From: Hyaloraphidium curvatum
Taxonomy: Eukaryota > Monoblepharomycota > Hyaloraphidiomycetes > Hyaloraphidiales > Hyaloraphidiaceae
Direction: 5' to 3'
NCBI GenBank assembly: GCA_025558095.1
Contig: JAIVFI010000044.1
Coordinates: forward strand, 62,001-126,000
DNA: 64,000 nucleotides
Shown here: one piece after another, positions 32,301-45,892 of the stretch
Numbering within the stretch: position 1 is the stretch's first letter
Layout of the letters: each line of letters starts with the position of its first letter
Program-made: the position numbers and the translations under genes
The notes under the pieces: generated by a model
The model's database searches: none
Told to the model about the DNA's origin: nothing
The model's input: only the letters and a program-made list of their open reading frames with translations

Positions 32301-33994
32301 CGCCCTCGGCGTTCGTCAACTCCAAGGTCACGGCGAAGCTCGCACGGCAGCTCGACGAGCCCTTGATCGTGGCGGGCCGGGTGGTGCCCGACTGGTGCAG
32401 CGCCATCGCCAGGCACTTCAGCTTCCTGGTCAGCTTCGAGTCGCGCTGGACTTTCCTGCAGAGCACCAGTTTCGGCTACAGCCGCAGCATGCTCAGGTGG
32501 CAGCAGCAGCAGCAGCAGCAGGCTTCGTCGTCGGGCAGCGCGGCCGCGGCGCGGGAGCAGCAGGTGCTGGGCCGAATCCAGCGGCAGAAGGTCCGCATCA
32601 GCCGGAACCGCGTGCTCGAGAGCATGATCAAGGTCATGGAGCTTTACGGGAGCAGCCAGGCCTTGCTGGAGGTCGAATTCTTCGAGGAGGTCGGGACCGG
32701 GCTTGGGCCTACGCTCGAGTTCTACACGCTCGTATGCACGGAGATCCAGAAGGCGAAGCTCAAGCTGTGGAGGGACGAATCGACGGAGCCGCAGCCGGCC
32801 AAGGGGAGCCGCCGCAAGTCGAAGCCGGGCGCGGACTCGGACCGCTACGTGGTTGCACCGCACGGACTCTTCCCGGCGCCGATGAACGCCGCCGTCGCGG
32901 CCAGCGACAACGGAAAGTGGGTTTCATCCTCGCTTGGAAGCTTTGACGTGGATGCTGACGTTGCTTTTCCTCAACAGGCGTCTGCTCAACCTGTTCCGCA
33001 ACCTCGGCACATTCGTCGCGAAGTCCCTCCTGGATGCGCGCATGGTGGACATACCCTTCAACAACGTCTTCCTGCGCCTGATCCTCAAGGGCTGCTTCTC
33101 GATGGCTTCTGCTTCCGACGAGGATGCGGCCCGCGATTCGGAGCAGCAGCGCGTGCGCGGGCTCCACTACCTCAAGCACATCGACCCCGCCCTGACGCAG
33201 TCCCTGCTGCACCTGCAAAAGTACGTGCACCAGAAGCGGGCCATCGAGAGCCGGAGGGACCTGTCGGCGGACGAGATCCTGGACCAGATCAACGCCATCA
33301 AGGTGGACGGCGCGCACGTCGAGGACCTCTGCCTGGACTTTTCCCTGCCCGGGTACCCCGACATCGAGCTCCTGCGCAACGGCAAGAACATCTCGGTCAC
33401 CATCTTCAACATCGAGGAGTACGTGGCCGCGGTGATCGAGGCGACCCTGGGCGACGGCGTCCGGAGGCAGGTCGAGGCCTTCCGCTCGGGCTTCGACGTC
33501 GTCTTCCCGGTCACGGACCTCAACGCCTTTACCTTGGAGGAACTCGGCATGCTTCTCGGTGGCGGACAGCAGGAAGATTGGTCTGCCGAAGGTGGGCCTG
33601 ATTGTGCGTTTTCCTGCTTGGTTCTTGTCCTGACGCATCCACTCCAGGCTTGACGGACGCGATCAAGGCGGACCACGGCTACCGTACCGACAGCATCGCC
33701 ATCCGCAACCTGATCGAGATCCTGAGCGAATTCACCAGCCTGGAGCGCCGCGAGTTCCTGCAGTTCGTCACGGGCTCGCCCAAGCTCCCCCTGGGCGGCT
33801 TCCGCAACCTCTCGCCGCCTCTGACGGTGGTGTGCAAGACGTGCGAGGCGCCGCACCAGCCGGACGACTACCTGCCCAGCGTCATGACGTGCGTCAACTA
33901 CCTCAAGATGCCGGACTACAGCGCCAAGGCCGTGATGAAGGCCAAGCTGCTGCTGGCCATGAGCGAGGGCAAGGGGGCGTTCCACCTTTCGTGA
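26396..33994 (+). CDS. UFD4: HECT-type E3 ubiquitin ligase, UFD4/TRIP12 family
   Basis: Ubiquitin ligase of the ubiquitin-fusion-degradation and N-degron pathways. Exons 26396-27503, 27567-28174, 28234-28591, 28652-31137, 31193-32916, 32978-33591 and 33648-33994 give 2414 residues. The N-terminus (1-270) is basic/Ser/Pro rich and disordered. Armadillo-like helices follow (about 290-620), typified by [30 protein letters not shown]. Several acidic runs (around 28810 and 30920-31030) flank further helical repeats, and a polyGln tract lies near 32503. The HECT domain takes about the last 370 residues, with [32 protein letters not shown], and the thioester Cys about residue 2381 in [14 protein letters not shown]. 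Size and layout match fungal UFD4 and animal TRIP12. Introns 1 and 3 are in frame (63 and 60 nt), so ORFs run through them. Confidence 0.93.
32501..32522 (+). repeat. CAG microsatellite coding polyglutamine
   Basis: Seven CAG codons in a row in exon 5 of the HECT gene, just before a Ser/Ala-rich linker, within the region preceding the HECT domain. Length is likely variable between strains. Confidence 0.8.
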
Positions 33995-34200
33995 GGCCGG
34001 GGCCAACTGTACCATAGCATCTTTCATTCCCATTTGTCTCTGTCCCGATATAGAGGAGGGATTTCTTAGAGTTTCGCAGCTCCATCCGCGCGTTATGGGG
34101 CAAGTTTGAGTTTCCGCGGAGTGGCCACCGCCTCCACCCGCGCGGCGCAACACCACTGACTCCGCGCGCGCCCACGTACCGAGCCCTTGGTGCCGCAGCG

Positions 34201-35582
34201 ATGGCCACCGCCTCGTCGAGCCAGTACACCGGAGGTGCGTTCCGCGAGACGGAGGGCCTGAGGGCGGGCGGGGACCGCGGGGCGCCACGGGAGCCGCGAA
34301 CCCCCGAGTTGTCTCCCGAGCCTTTTGCCGTCGAAAGCGCTCGTCTGCACGGTCTGACGCCGCCTCCCCGCAGACGGCATCGATTTCACCACGCAGGCGG
34401 GGCAGAAGAAGGGGATCAATGCCTACCTGGACAGGTGCGGCGGCGTCCGCGACTGGAGGCCGCTTCGTGGACTTACAACGGCTTCCTGGGGTCCCTTCCC
34501 TATTGCTGCACCTTATCTCCCCAGTGTCGATGTTATGCAGCACTGGGATGCCGGCGAGAAGCCGCTTGGAGAGATTGGTGGGCTCCCCAGTCCTCCCCCG
34601 CGCCGAGCAACGACTCACTGCCGCACACAGACCCCGTGACCAAGCACGACCTCGATATCCTCCTCCGCGACGGCCACGTCACCATCGAGGGCGTACTGAG
34701 CCCCGCCGAGGTGGCGCACCTGAAGGAGACGGTGCACAGGATCAACCCGCAGCCCAAGATGGGGCGCAACAACTTCGAGGGGCGCAAGACGATCCGCACG
34801 GACGGCATGCTCGGCAAGAGCTCGGCATTCGACTACCTCTGCATCCACCCGCGGGTGGTGAACGTCATCGAGAGGGTGCTGATGCCCACCTTCCTGCTGC
34901 AGCAGATCCAGGGTGGGTTTCTCCGTGTTCCGCCGCGTCTCGATCTCATTGCCCCCAGCCATCGAGATCTTCCCCGGCGAGACCGTGCAGCCCGTGCACA
35001 CCGACGACGGGTACAACCGCGTCCCCCGCCCCCACCCGCCGCTCAACGTGGCCTGCATGTGGGCGCTGGACGACTGGACCGAGACCAACGGATCGACCGT
35101 CATCTTCGAGGGCTCGCACCTCTGGCCCGACGACCGCCTGCCGGACCGCGAGAAGGACAAATGGATCTCGGCGACCAAGAAGGCGGGGTCGGTGACCATC
35201 TGGCTCGGGACGACCTGGCACGGGGGCGGCGCGAACATCACCGACCAGACCCGCGAGGGACCCGACGGCAAAGGCACGAGCCGGCTCGGGATCACCTGCC
35301 AGTACTGCCAGGTGGGTTTTCGTGCGTGCTCTAACCATGAGCAAGGAAGCTGACTCTCGAGCCCTCCTCCAGCCCTGGCTCCGCCAGAACGACAACTTCT
35401 TCCTCGAGATCCACCCCAAGGACGTCCTCAAGATGCCCCAGCGTCTGCAAAGCATGCTCGGCTACTCGATCCACTCGCCCAACATCGGCCAGTACAACGG
35501 CGTGCACCCCATGAAGGCCCTGGCGCCCGAGGGGATCAGGTTCCTGCGGAGGATCGAGGACCAGGAGGGGAGCAGGCTCTAG
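34201..35582 (+). CDS. PhyH-type Fe(II)/2-oxoglutarate dioxygenase
   Basis: Hydroxylase of the phytanoyl-CoA dioxygenase superfamily. Exons 34201-34234, 34374-34434, 34525-34577, 34631-34912, 34959-35311 and 35373-35582 give 330 residues. The iron-binding facial triad is visible as HTD in QPVHTDDGYNRV and the distal His in TWHGGGANITDQ; substrate and 2OG residues lie in NGSTVIFEGSHLW and TSRLGITCQY. LLRDGHVTIEGVLSP is the usual N-terminal strand pair. The substrate is unknown; animal PhyH acts on phytanoyl-CoA, but many fungal members act on other compounds. No peroxisomal PTS1 is present (ends GSRL). The first two introns are long for this region (139 and 90 nt). Confidence 0.85.
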
Positions 35583-35851
35583 ACGGGCAGAGCGCAAAAG
35601 TGGAATGTCGCGGTTGTTCAATCGAAGTGTCGTTTCTCCCATGTGTCCTTGTCGCTGGATCGACGTGCCAAGAACGGGTCGACGCAGGGCGTCTTCCGAC
35701 GTGAGGTCAGGTGGCACCGCAGCGCAAAGAGTATTCTCGTTTCCTTCACTCCAAAACGCCCGGAGAGCCCGGCTTTCGGCATCGGAAAGCCTATTTGGAG
35801 TGTATCTGACTGCAGCGCTCGCCGCTCCGTTCGTTGCTGCCCGCGCGCGCA

Positions 35852-36541
35852 ATGGAGGCCATGGAGGGGAGCGCCGCGCCTGCCAAGGCGGGCCCGTCCA
35901 AAATCGCCCCAATGACCGCTGCGTTCAGGGCCATAGACGAGAGGAGCATCAAATCGCAGGAGCTCGCGGACGCCGCAAAGCTCGTTGGCCACCTCTACGA
36001 CGTTCTCTTTGCTTCCTCCTCGAAACTCTCCTCGACGCTGTCGGCCGACCTGAACGCGCACATCGACGAGCTGCTGGATTACACGGACCGGAACCCGCAC
36101 AACCTGCCTGCGGACAAGCGCGGCGAACTGATGCTGCCGGTGCTCGAGGCCGAGATCGCGCTGTGCGGCGGGAAGGAGGCCGTGGCGGAGGGCGGGACGG
36201 CAACGTCCACGTGGGGACTCATCTGGCTCCTTCGGATCCTCTCTTTCCTCCAAACATTCCTGGGTCATCTGTCGAAGCCGCTCGAGTTCAATTCGCCGCG
36301 GGCAGCTTGCAAGTCGGCCTACTCAGCGACACTAGGGAAGCACCACTCCTTCGTCGTCGGATCCCTGGTCAAGGTCGCGATGACGATGGTCCCGGGATCG
36401 CGGGAGTACATTTGCCTCCAGTTCGGGTTCCCGAACGAGGTCCAGGCTCTGAAGGAGAGCGCGGAGTGCTCGGCCGAGATGAGCAGAGTGATCAGCTTCC
36501 TCAAGATCTGGGTCAACAAGAACGTCGGGGATTTGGTCTGA
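35852..36541 (+). CDS. GLTP-domain lipid transfer protein
   Basis: Cytosolic carrier of sphingolipids between membranes, of the glycolipid transfer / ceramide-1-phosphate transfer type. Intronless, 229 residues, the usual single-domain length. Family signatures: DLNAHIDELLDYT for the headgroup Asp/Asn helix, TWGLIWLLRILSFLQTFL for the Trp-Arg segment, and AYSATLGKHHSFVVGSLVKVAMTMVP containing the conserved His. It cannot be told whether the headgroup is a sugar or phosphate. Start 35852 (MEAMEGS) has a better context than the upstream MLPARA at 35834. Confidence 0.82.
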   Translation: MEAMEGSAAPAKAGPSKIAPMTAAFRAIDERSIKSQELADAAKLVGHLYDVLFASSSKLSSTLSADLNAHIDELLDYTDRNPHNLPADKRGELMLPVLEAEIALCGGKEAVAEGGTATSTWGLIWLLRILSFLQTFLGHLSKPLEFNSPRAACKSAYSATLGKHHSFVVGSLVKVAMTMVPGSREYICLQFGFPNEVQALKESAECSAEMSRVISFLKIWVNKNVGDLV

Positions 36542-37390
36542 TTCCTACTCGTCTCCACGGACCAGCTGCATGGAGGCGGTCTCGTTTGTCGTCAGAGGGC
36601 TCGACCGGACGGCTTGGACAACGCGGGGAGGACGTGGCTGGGAACTCGGCGATATCACTTCAACAGGGCTTTTCTACTCGACGCCTTTGGTTCCCCTCAG
36701 TGTCCAATGATCTTCAGGTGTCGGAATCACCAAGTGCCGTGCTTGCGGGTGTCCACCATCGCCTCTCCCGTCGCGTCGTTCTGGAGCCGCATTCAAAATC
36801 GAGCAGCGAAGAAAAGACTTGTCGGCACACATACCTTCCACGCCTTCTAATCAGCGTCCTGGACTTCGTGCTCGAAGCTGTGGGGATCTGCCACGATCGC
36901 AACGTCATGTCAGATCAGCTGATGAAGTTTCCAGTCCATAGCTTTCCCACCATCGTCCTTCGTTTCGTCCTTCTGCTTTCCGCCGTGCACTTCTTCCACT
37001 GTCATCCGTTCGCCCTCTTTGGCTGCTCCTCCAAGCTGCGATCCGGGTAGAGTCAACGACGGGGTGTTCGCGGCCTCTTTGCGCTTGGAGCCGTGCGCTG
37101 GCGGTCTTGCTGCCTTCGGCCGGCACGGTCTCGCCGGTCAGCAGTGCGTCCTCGGGGATTGCTGGTCCGGACATGTCTTGAACGCCCGTCTGGTTGTTCG
37201 GATTGTCTCTCAGGTCCTTCGGTACGAGTCGACGGTTTTGGTGCTGACGTGGCTCCTCCGCTTCCGAACTCCTTCGCAAAACTCCGTCATTCAAATTGCT
37301 CGCACGTCTACCAGCAGAGAGCTCCGTTAGTAAGAACTCTTTCGAAAGAGCGGTTTGACGCCGCTGCTAATGCTGCTCCCGCAGAAAGTC
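36542..37390. other. Intergenic, no gene seen
   Basis: 849 nt between the GLTP gene and the small hydrophilic gene. No frame shows family motifs. The sequence just before 37391 ends in ctcccgcag, so a 5' UTR intron of the next gene may end here. Confidence 0.4.
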
Positions 37391-37892
37391 ATGAGCAGCA
37401 ACCAAGACCCCGAGCGGCCCGCCGGCACCTCCAACACGACCCAACCTCCCGGAGGCACCACCGGCTCAACCGTCGCCGAAACCTCTCCCGTCTCGCGCGA
37501 AGCCGGCCGCCTCATGTCGTCCCGCGCCGCGCACGTCGACGCCATGCGCACGGAGCACCAGGGCGAGAAGGGCGACCCCGGCGTCGAGAAGCCGATTGAC
37601 GAGGCGCAGCAGGGGGTGTTGGAGGGGGAGAGGTTCGGGAGGAACGTGCAGTTTCAGCAGGCGGGGAGTGGGGAGGGCGCTTGGAGTGGGTGGATAGGGC
37701 TGTTGGCCGGACATGGAAGAACGCTATCTCACCTCGTCTCGGACACCCACAGAACCCTCAGGCTACGAGATGGATCCGGATCTCAAGAAGGTGGAACGCG
37801 ACGCCGCGTCCGAGATTGGCCAATCGGCGCACAACCTCAAGGAACCCGGGGCCGCCTCGCGCGAAGAGCTCAAGCGCAGCAAGACCAGCTGA
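37391..37892 (+). CDS. Small hydrophilic protein, LEA/stress-protein-like
   Basis: I do not recognise the family. Exons 37391-37685 and 37753-37892 give 144 residues almost free of hydrophobic segments. It is rich in Glu, Gly, Ser, Gln and Lys, with repeated SREAGRLMSSRAAHVD- and SREELKRSK-like pieces and EKPIDEAQQGVLEGE. Such composition is usual for intrinsically disordered, LEA- or hydrophilin-like proteins that protect cells in drying or stationary phase; that role is only inferred. It converges on the DNAJC21 gene with a 133-nt gap. Confidence 0.65.
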
Positions 37893-38025
37893 ACACGGCA
37901 CCAGGACACCATTGGTAGCGAGCAAGGGACCATGTAGCTCGTAGAAGGGCGGAAGGCAGACATATATGCGAATCCATCAGCGAACACGGAACCGTCAGGC
38001 CTGTTCTGCCAGGGAAGAAGCAGAG

Positions 38026-39882
38026 TCATCGGCGCTTCTTGCCCTTTCCCTTCGTCCCCCGCTCGGCTTCTATCGCAGCAGCAGCGGCGGCCGCCGCCGC
38101 AACGTTGACCGGCACCGCGTGTCCGGTCGCCTTGACGTGCGCAAACATCTTGCTCCGCGAGGAAAACGCGGCGCGGCACACAAGGCACACGACGGGCTGC
38201 TCCGCGCCTTCGCCGTCCGGCACCGGAGCGGGCACCGCCGGCGCTGCCTCCTTATCCTTGTCCTTCCGTCGCCGGGGCTTGCGCTGCTTCCCGCTCGGCG
38301 CTTCCTCCTCTGGGTCCGGGTCCGGTTCCGCGGCCCGCGAGAGGTCCAGCCCGCCCATCCCGAGGTCCCCTTCGGAGCCGGAAGAGCCGAGGCCGGCGTA
38401 ATCGGTGCGCTGTCCGCGGCGCCGGGCGGCCTTCTTGGCCTTTCCCTTTGGCCGAGGTGCGGATTTGGGGCCGGGGAGGTCCGACAGCTCGTCCTCCGAA
38501 ACCAGGGCCGGGGCGGGCTGCGCGGGCGTCGGCGGGGAAGGCGCGCCGGAGCGGCGGCGCCGGAGGGATGTGGGAGGCGGTGTGTCCGCGTCCGAGTCGG
38601 AAGGCTCGGGTTCCGGTTCCCTGTACCCCGTCGCCGACCCGTTAGTCGGCTTCGGCTTCGCGCTTTTAAGCTCCCGCTCCTCGCGCTCGATCTCCCGGCG
38701 GAGCTTCTCCACGTTCTGCCTGTGCTTCTTGGACCGCTCGTGGTTGGTGAAGGAGGCGCCGTTAGCGAAGCGCTTGTTGCACGCGGGGCAGTAGAGCTCG
38801 TCCATCTCGAGCTCCAGGTCGTCCTCGTCGCTGTCGGCAGCCTCCGCGGCCGCTTCGACGAAGTCCTCGTCGTCGTCGACGTCGACCTCCCGCGCGTCGA
38901 CGTAGGAGTCCGGATCGGCGTCGGCGTTCTCATCAGCCTCAGCATCCTCCTCGAGGTCGTCCTCGTCCGTGACCTCCTCTTCCGTCTCGTCGTCCCCAGC
39001 CTCGTCGTGGCTCAGGTCCTCCACAGCCCTGGTCGGTACCGCCCACTCTGGCGGCTTCCACTCCTTTGCCTTCTCCGCCTTTTCCCTGCGCTCCTGCCGC
39101 ACGCGCTCCTTCTCCTCCTCCATCTTGCGCAGCCTCTCCCGCTCCTGCTCCTCGACCATGGTCTTGTACCGCGGGTCCCGGCGCCGCACATACGCCGCCA
39201 GCGACCGCACGGCGTCGACGTAGGCGGAGCGCTCCTTGGACCGGAGCTTGGCGTTCTCGCGGACCATGATCCTCCGGATCCGGCGGTCCGGCGCGTCGCG
39301 GGTCCGGTACTTGTCGCACCAGGCGAACTTCTTGGCCGTGACAAAGGAGGCGAAGCGCGTGTAGAACGACGCGGGGTACGAGTCGGAGGAAGTGCCGAAG
39401 GAGGTCCGGGGGAAGTCGTAGTCGGAGCTGCCCTCGGACTCCTCGTCCGACGACGTCCGCCCGCGGGCCCGCCTGGCCGCCCGGGCCGACAGTTCTTCCT
39501 CGTCGATCTTTGCGAAAAGCGCCCCGTAGACGGCGTAGAAGCCGTTGCGCCCCTCCATGCCCGTGTAGCACGCCGGTGAGAAGAACCGCATGAGGTCCGC
39601 CGCGGTCAGCCCGGCTCCCTCGGGCGGCACGCCTCCGCCCCCGCTTCCGCCACGCGAGATTTCATCCCGATGGTCGTCGTACCACCGCCGCTCGCGCTCG
39701 TCCGAGAGCACCTCGTACGCCTCCTGCAGCTGCTTGAACCGCTCCGTCGCCGCGGCGAGCTGCGCCGCGCCCGACCCGGCATGTTTGTCCGGGTGCCACA
39801 GCAGCGCCTGCCGCCGATACGCAGCTTTGATATCCGCCGCGCTGGCGTCGCGCTCGACGGACAGGAGCGCGTAATAGTCCAT
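38026..39882 (-). CDS. JJJ1: J-domain cochaperone, DNAJC21/Jjj1 family
   Basis: Cytosolic J-protein that, with Hsp70, helps recycle export factors of the pre-60S ribosome. Intronless, 618 residues. The J-domain is at 1-70 (MDYYALLSVERDASAADIKAAYRR, HPD at about 31-33). Then come the family's FFSPACYTGMEGRNGFYAVYGALFAKI, the RRIRRIMVRENAKLRSKER segment, a charged coiled coil (EEQERERLRKMEEEKERVRQ), an acidic tract, and a U1-like zinc finger CPACNKRFANGASFTNHERSKKH. A second C2H2 finger near the end (CLVCRAAFSSRSKMFAHVKATGH) and a basic tail match Jjj1 layout exactly. Confidence 0.95.
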   Translation of the reverse strand: MDYYALLSVERDASAADIKAAYRRQALLWHPDKHAGSGAAQLAAATERFKQLQEAYEVLSDERERRWYDDHRDEISRGGSGGGGVPPEGAGLTAADLMRFFSPACYTGMEGRNGFYAVYGALFAKIDEEELSARAARRARGRTSSDEESEGSSDYDFPRTSFGTSSDSYPASFYTRFASFVTAKKFAWCDKYRTRDAPDRRIRRIMVRENAKLRSKERSAYVDAVRSLAAYVRRRDPRYKTMVEEQERERLRKMEEEKERVRQERREKAEKAKEWKPPEWAVPTRAVEDLSHDEAGDDETEEEVTDEDDLEEDAEADENADADPDSYVDAREVDVDDDEDFVEAAAEAADSDEDDLELEMDELYCPACNKRFANGASFTNHERSKKHRQNVEKLRREIEREERELKSAKPKPTNGSATGYREPEPEPSDSDADTPPPTSLRRRRSGAPSPPTPAQPAPALVSEDELSDLPGPKSAPRPKGKAKKAARRRGQRTDYAGLGSSGSEGDLGMGGLDLSRAAEPDPDPEEEAPSGKQRKPRRRKDKDKEAAPAVPAPVPDGEGAEQPVVCLVCRAAFSSRSKMFAHVKATGHAVPVNVAAAAAAAAAIEAERGTKGKGKKRR

Positions 39883-40027
39883 TGTTTACGCCAAGCGTCG
39901 CAGTGGTCCTAGCAGCGGATGCCAAAAGTGAGGCGGCCCAATCTAAAGCCGTTGCCACTTCATTCAGGACCCTCGTTGATCTACAAGAACTAAGGGCCCA
40001 AGCAAGGCAAAGCTCTACTCCACAGCA

Positions 40028-43516
<3,489 letters not shown>

Positions 43517-43665
43517 GGCGGCTACCCTTGTTGAGGCTCGACGCGATCGCGTGGCACATACGATCGCGCCGGAAATACAACTGTCTCCCGGCCCGCTTCG
43601 CTTCCGTTCCGCCAGCGCAACCTCAGCCATCGAGCTCCGCGCCGCAGACGTCGCACGAAGTCGCG
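43517..43665. promoter_or_regulatory. Divergent promoter, beta-galactosidase / GNAT
   Basis: 149 nt between the two start codons. It must carry control sites for both genes; no TATA box or operator is obvious. Confidence 0.4.
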
Positions 43666-44651
43666 ATGCCCGGCCACATCGCCTCGGATCGGGACCACAT
43701 GCTCGAGTTCGCCCGGCATGCCGCGGAGGTCTCCAAAGCGAAAAGCGCCGGCCACGTTTCCCTCTCCCACGGCGTGGAAGGCAACTGGGCTGCCGCTCCG
43801 TATTTCATGACGAACAGCTTCATGACGACGCGTCCGCTGTCGAACGACCAGTTTGCCCAAGCCTGCGCTGAGGTCACGGCGGACGCCGCCAAGCGCCAAG
43901 AGGCTCTGGGCTCCGCCTTCCGGGCGCGCTGGTTGTTCCAGGTCTTCGAGGGCGACCTGCAGGACGCCGACGCTGCCGTCGAGATCGCCATGAAGAACGG
44001 GCTGGCGCTCACCTCGCGCTCGCGGATCATGGCGACGGACGTCTCGCTGCTCGTCCCGCCCGCGCATCCGGCGCCGGAGATGGAGCGCCGTAGGATAGTG
44101 ACCGAGGCCGATGCGGCGGAGGCGGTCGCGCTCAACTACGCCGCGTACGGAGCTCCCGCAGCCCCCCGGGATGCCGAGCTCACCGCGGCGTCCGGGATGT
44201 ATCGCTCGTCGCCAACGACCGACTTTGGCTGGCTGGCTGTCGTCGACGGGAAGCCCGTGGCCACGTGCCAGTGAGCTGCACCTCGAGCGTACATGTTCCA
44301 CAGCCGATCTTACGCCCATTTCCCAGAATCCTCGTCCAGGACGGGTGGCTTTATGTGACCGAGGTGGCCACCGACCCCTCCCCTGCCCACCGCGGCAAAG
44401 GCTACGCCGAGCACCTCCTCCGCCACGCCCTGCTTACCGCCCGCGCCGAGACCGGCCTCACCCGCACCGCCTTGGATGCCTCGCAGCCGGGTGCGCCGAT
44501 CTACGCGCGCATGGGGTACGCGTTCACGGGGGGGTGCTGGATGGCGTTCGTCGCCGCGAGGAGCGAGAAGGGGAGGGAGGCGACGCGGAAAGATGAGGTG
44601 CAGGCCGAGGAGGAGTACAGGAAGCGGATGAAGAGGATTGGGAGACTTTGA
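43666..44651 (+). CDS. GNAT-family N-acetyltransferase
   Basis: Acetyl-CoA-dependent acetyltransferase of unknown acceptor. Exons 43666-44270 and 44327-44651 give 309 residues. The first 100 residues hold a helical region (HMLEFARHAAEVSKAKSAGHVSL, SNDQFAQACAEVTADAAKRQ). The GNAT core follows: WLAVVDGKPVATCQILVQDGWLYVTEVATDP, the acetyl-CoA loop HRGKGYAEHLLRHAL, and YARMGYAFTG. The acceptor tttcccag at 44326 was chosen because it keeps the beta4-beta5 strand (ATCQILVQDGWLYVTEV) in frame. The C-terminus is a charged helix. Confidence 0.82.
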
Positions 44652-44854
44652 TCGCGCGCCGGCGGCGAGTTCTTCGCGAGATAGGGTGTGGCCCCCTGCT
44701 ACGTTTCCATTTTCGCTCGACAATACACATCTTTCGAGTACTCATAGGCGGTACTCGGTGTCCGGCGGGATCGGGAATTCGTCGACATTCAAGCACATTG
44801 ACACCCAGCTGATGTGAGATGATCAGTACCCGATGCGGGCCACTCCGCGGATGC

Positions 44855-45576
44855 TCACGTGTAGTAGCTCATGACCCCCATGAGCTCCACCGCCCCCCTC
44901 TCGCCGAGCAGCTCCCTGACCTTGAGCCACGTCGCCTGGTCCACCCTCTTCCTCTCCGAATGGTAGAGCTGCCTGCAGAACGCGTAGATGGCGTTCTGGT
45001 CAGCGGTCATGGCTGCCACGGGCGGCGGCAGGTTCTTGCGGATGGCGTCACATCCCTCCTTGGACAGGCCGGCGTGGATCGCAGGGAGCTCGTGGGCATA
45101 CCATTCGAAGTCCGAGTTGAAGAAGCGGGCGGTGACTAGGATGCCGATCTTGGGAAGGAGGGTGAGGGGACGGCTTGCGGGACGGAGGAGGAACGCACCT
45201 CCTTTGCCATGGGCGGGACCTCGCTCTTGAGGTTGAAGAACTGCAGCATGTCGACCATGACCTTGTTCATCCCCGGAGTGCGGTGCCACGGGTTGCTCGG
45301 CCCGACGCGGAGCACCCTGTCGCCCAGGGCGTTCGCCAGCTCCTTCTGGTCCTCGGCCAGGCTGTCGTCCTCCGCGGGCGTCAGCGCAGGGAACCGCTTT
45401 CCCTCCGCGCGACGCCCATTGGGGCCCTTGTCCATGAAGAACGGGATCTTGGTGAGATCCCCGAGGATGCCGAAGAACTCGGTGTTGTACTTGGCCAGCT
45501 CGGCCTCGGTGGGCTTGAGCTTGGGCGCGGGGAGGTTGGCACGGTACTCCTTGCTCCAGGCAGATTCGGAGCCCAT
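44855..45576 (-). CDS. Carboxymuconolactone decarboxylase / AhpD-like protein
   Basis: Small all-helical protein of the CMD/AhpD fold, which includes decarboxylases and peroxidase partners. Exons on the minus strand: 45576-45199 and 45148-44855; 223 residues. The core motif ARFFNSDFEWYAHELPAIHAGLSKEGCDAI fits the CMD pattern (Glu-Trp, His, then a Cys). AhpD's catalytic CxxC pair is absent, so a thiol-peroxidase role is unlikely. The actual reaction is unknown. Upstream, NPWHRTPGMNKVMVDM is also typical of fungal members. Convergent with the GNAT gene. Confidence 0.75.
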
Positions 45577-45892
45577 CGTGGCGTTTCCTCAATGGAATGA
45601 AGGTCCTTGGTGGACGAAGATTCGCCTTCTGCCCTCGCGAGAGGACAAAGATGTGCCCGGAATCGGAGGGGAGACAGACGCGGGGGAACAAACGCCGGCG
45701 ACAATCTCCCGACGCGAGTCCTCCCGGCAGCGCAGGCAACGAGCGCGAAAGAACGCGTTCGATCTCCCTTTAGGCAAAGAGAGAGCCTGAAGAGACCGGC
45801 GGGCGCTCGAGACTATTGGCGGAGAGACCCTTTGCCACGCGCGCGTTCCTTTCGTCGTCCCGCCGACGGCAAAGTGCGGATCCAAACACGCG
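45577..45892. promoter_or_regulatory. Divergent intergenic, CMD-like / unknown membrane protein
   Basis: 316 nt between divergent start codons. Likely holds both promoters; nothing specific recognised. Confidence 0.35.

Noticed and set aside
44271-44339. Acceptor at 44339 for the GNAT intron
   Set aside because: It puts exon 2 out of frame and hits a stop; the AG at 44325-44326 keeps the GNAT core in frame.
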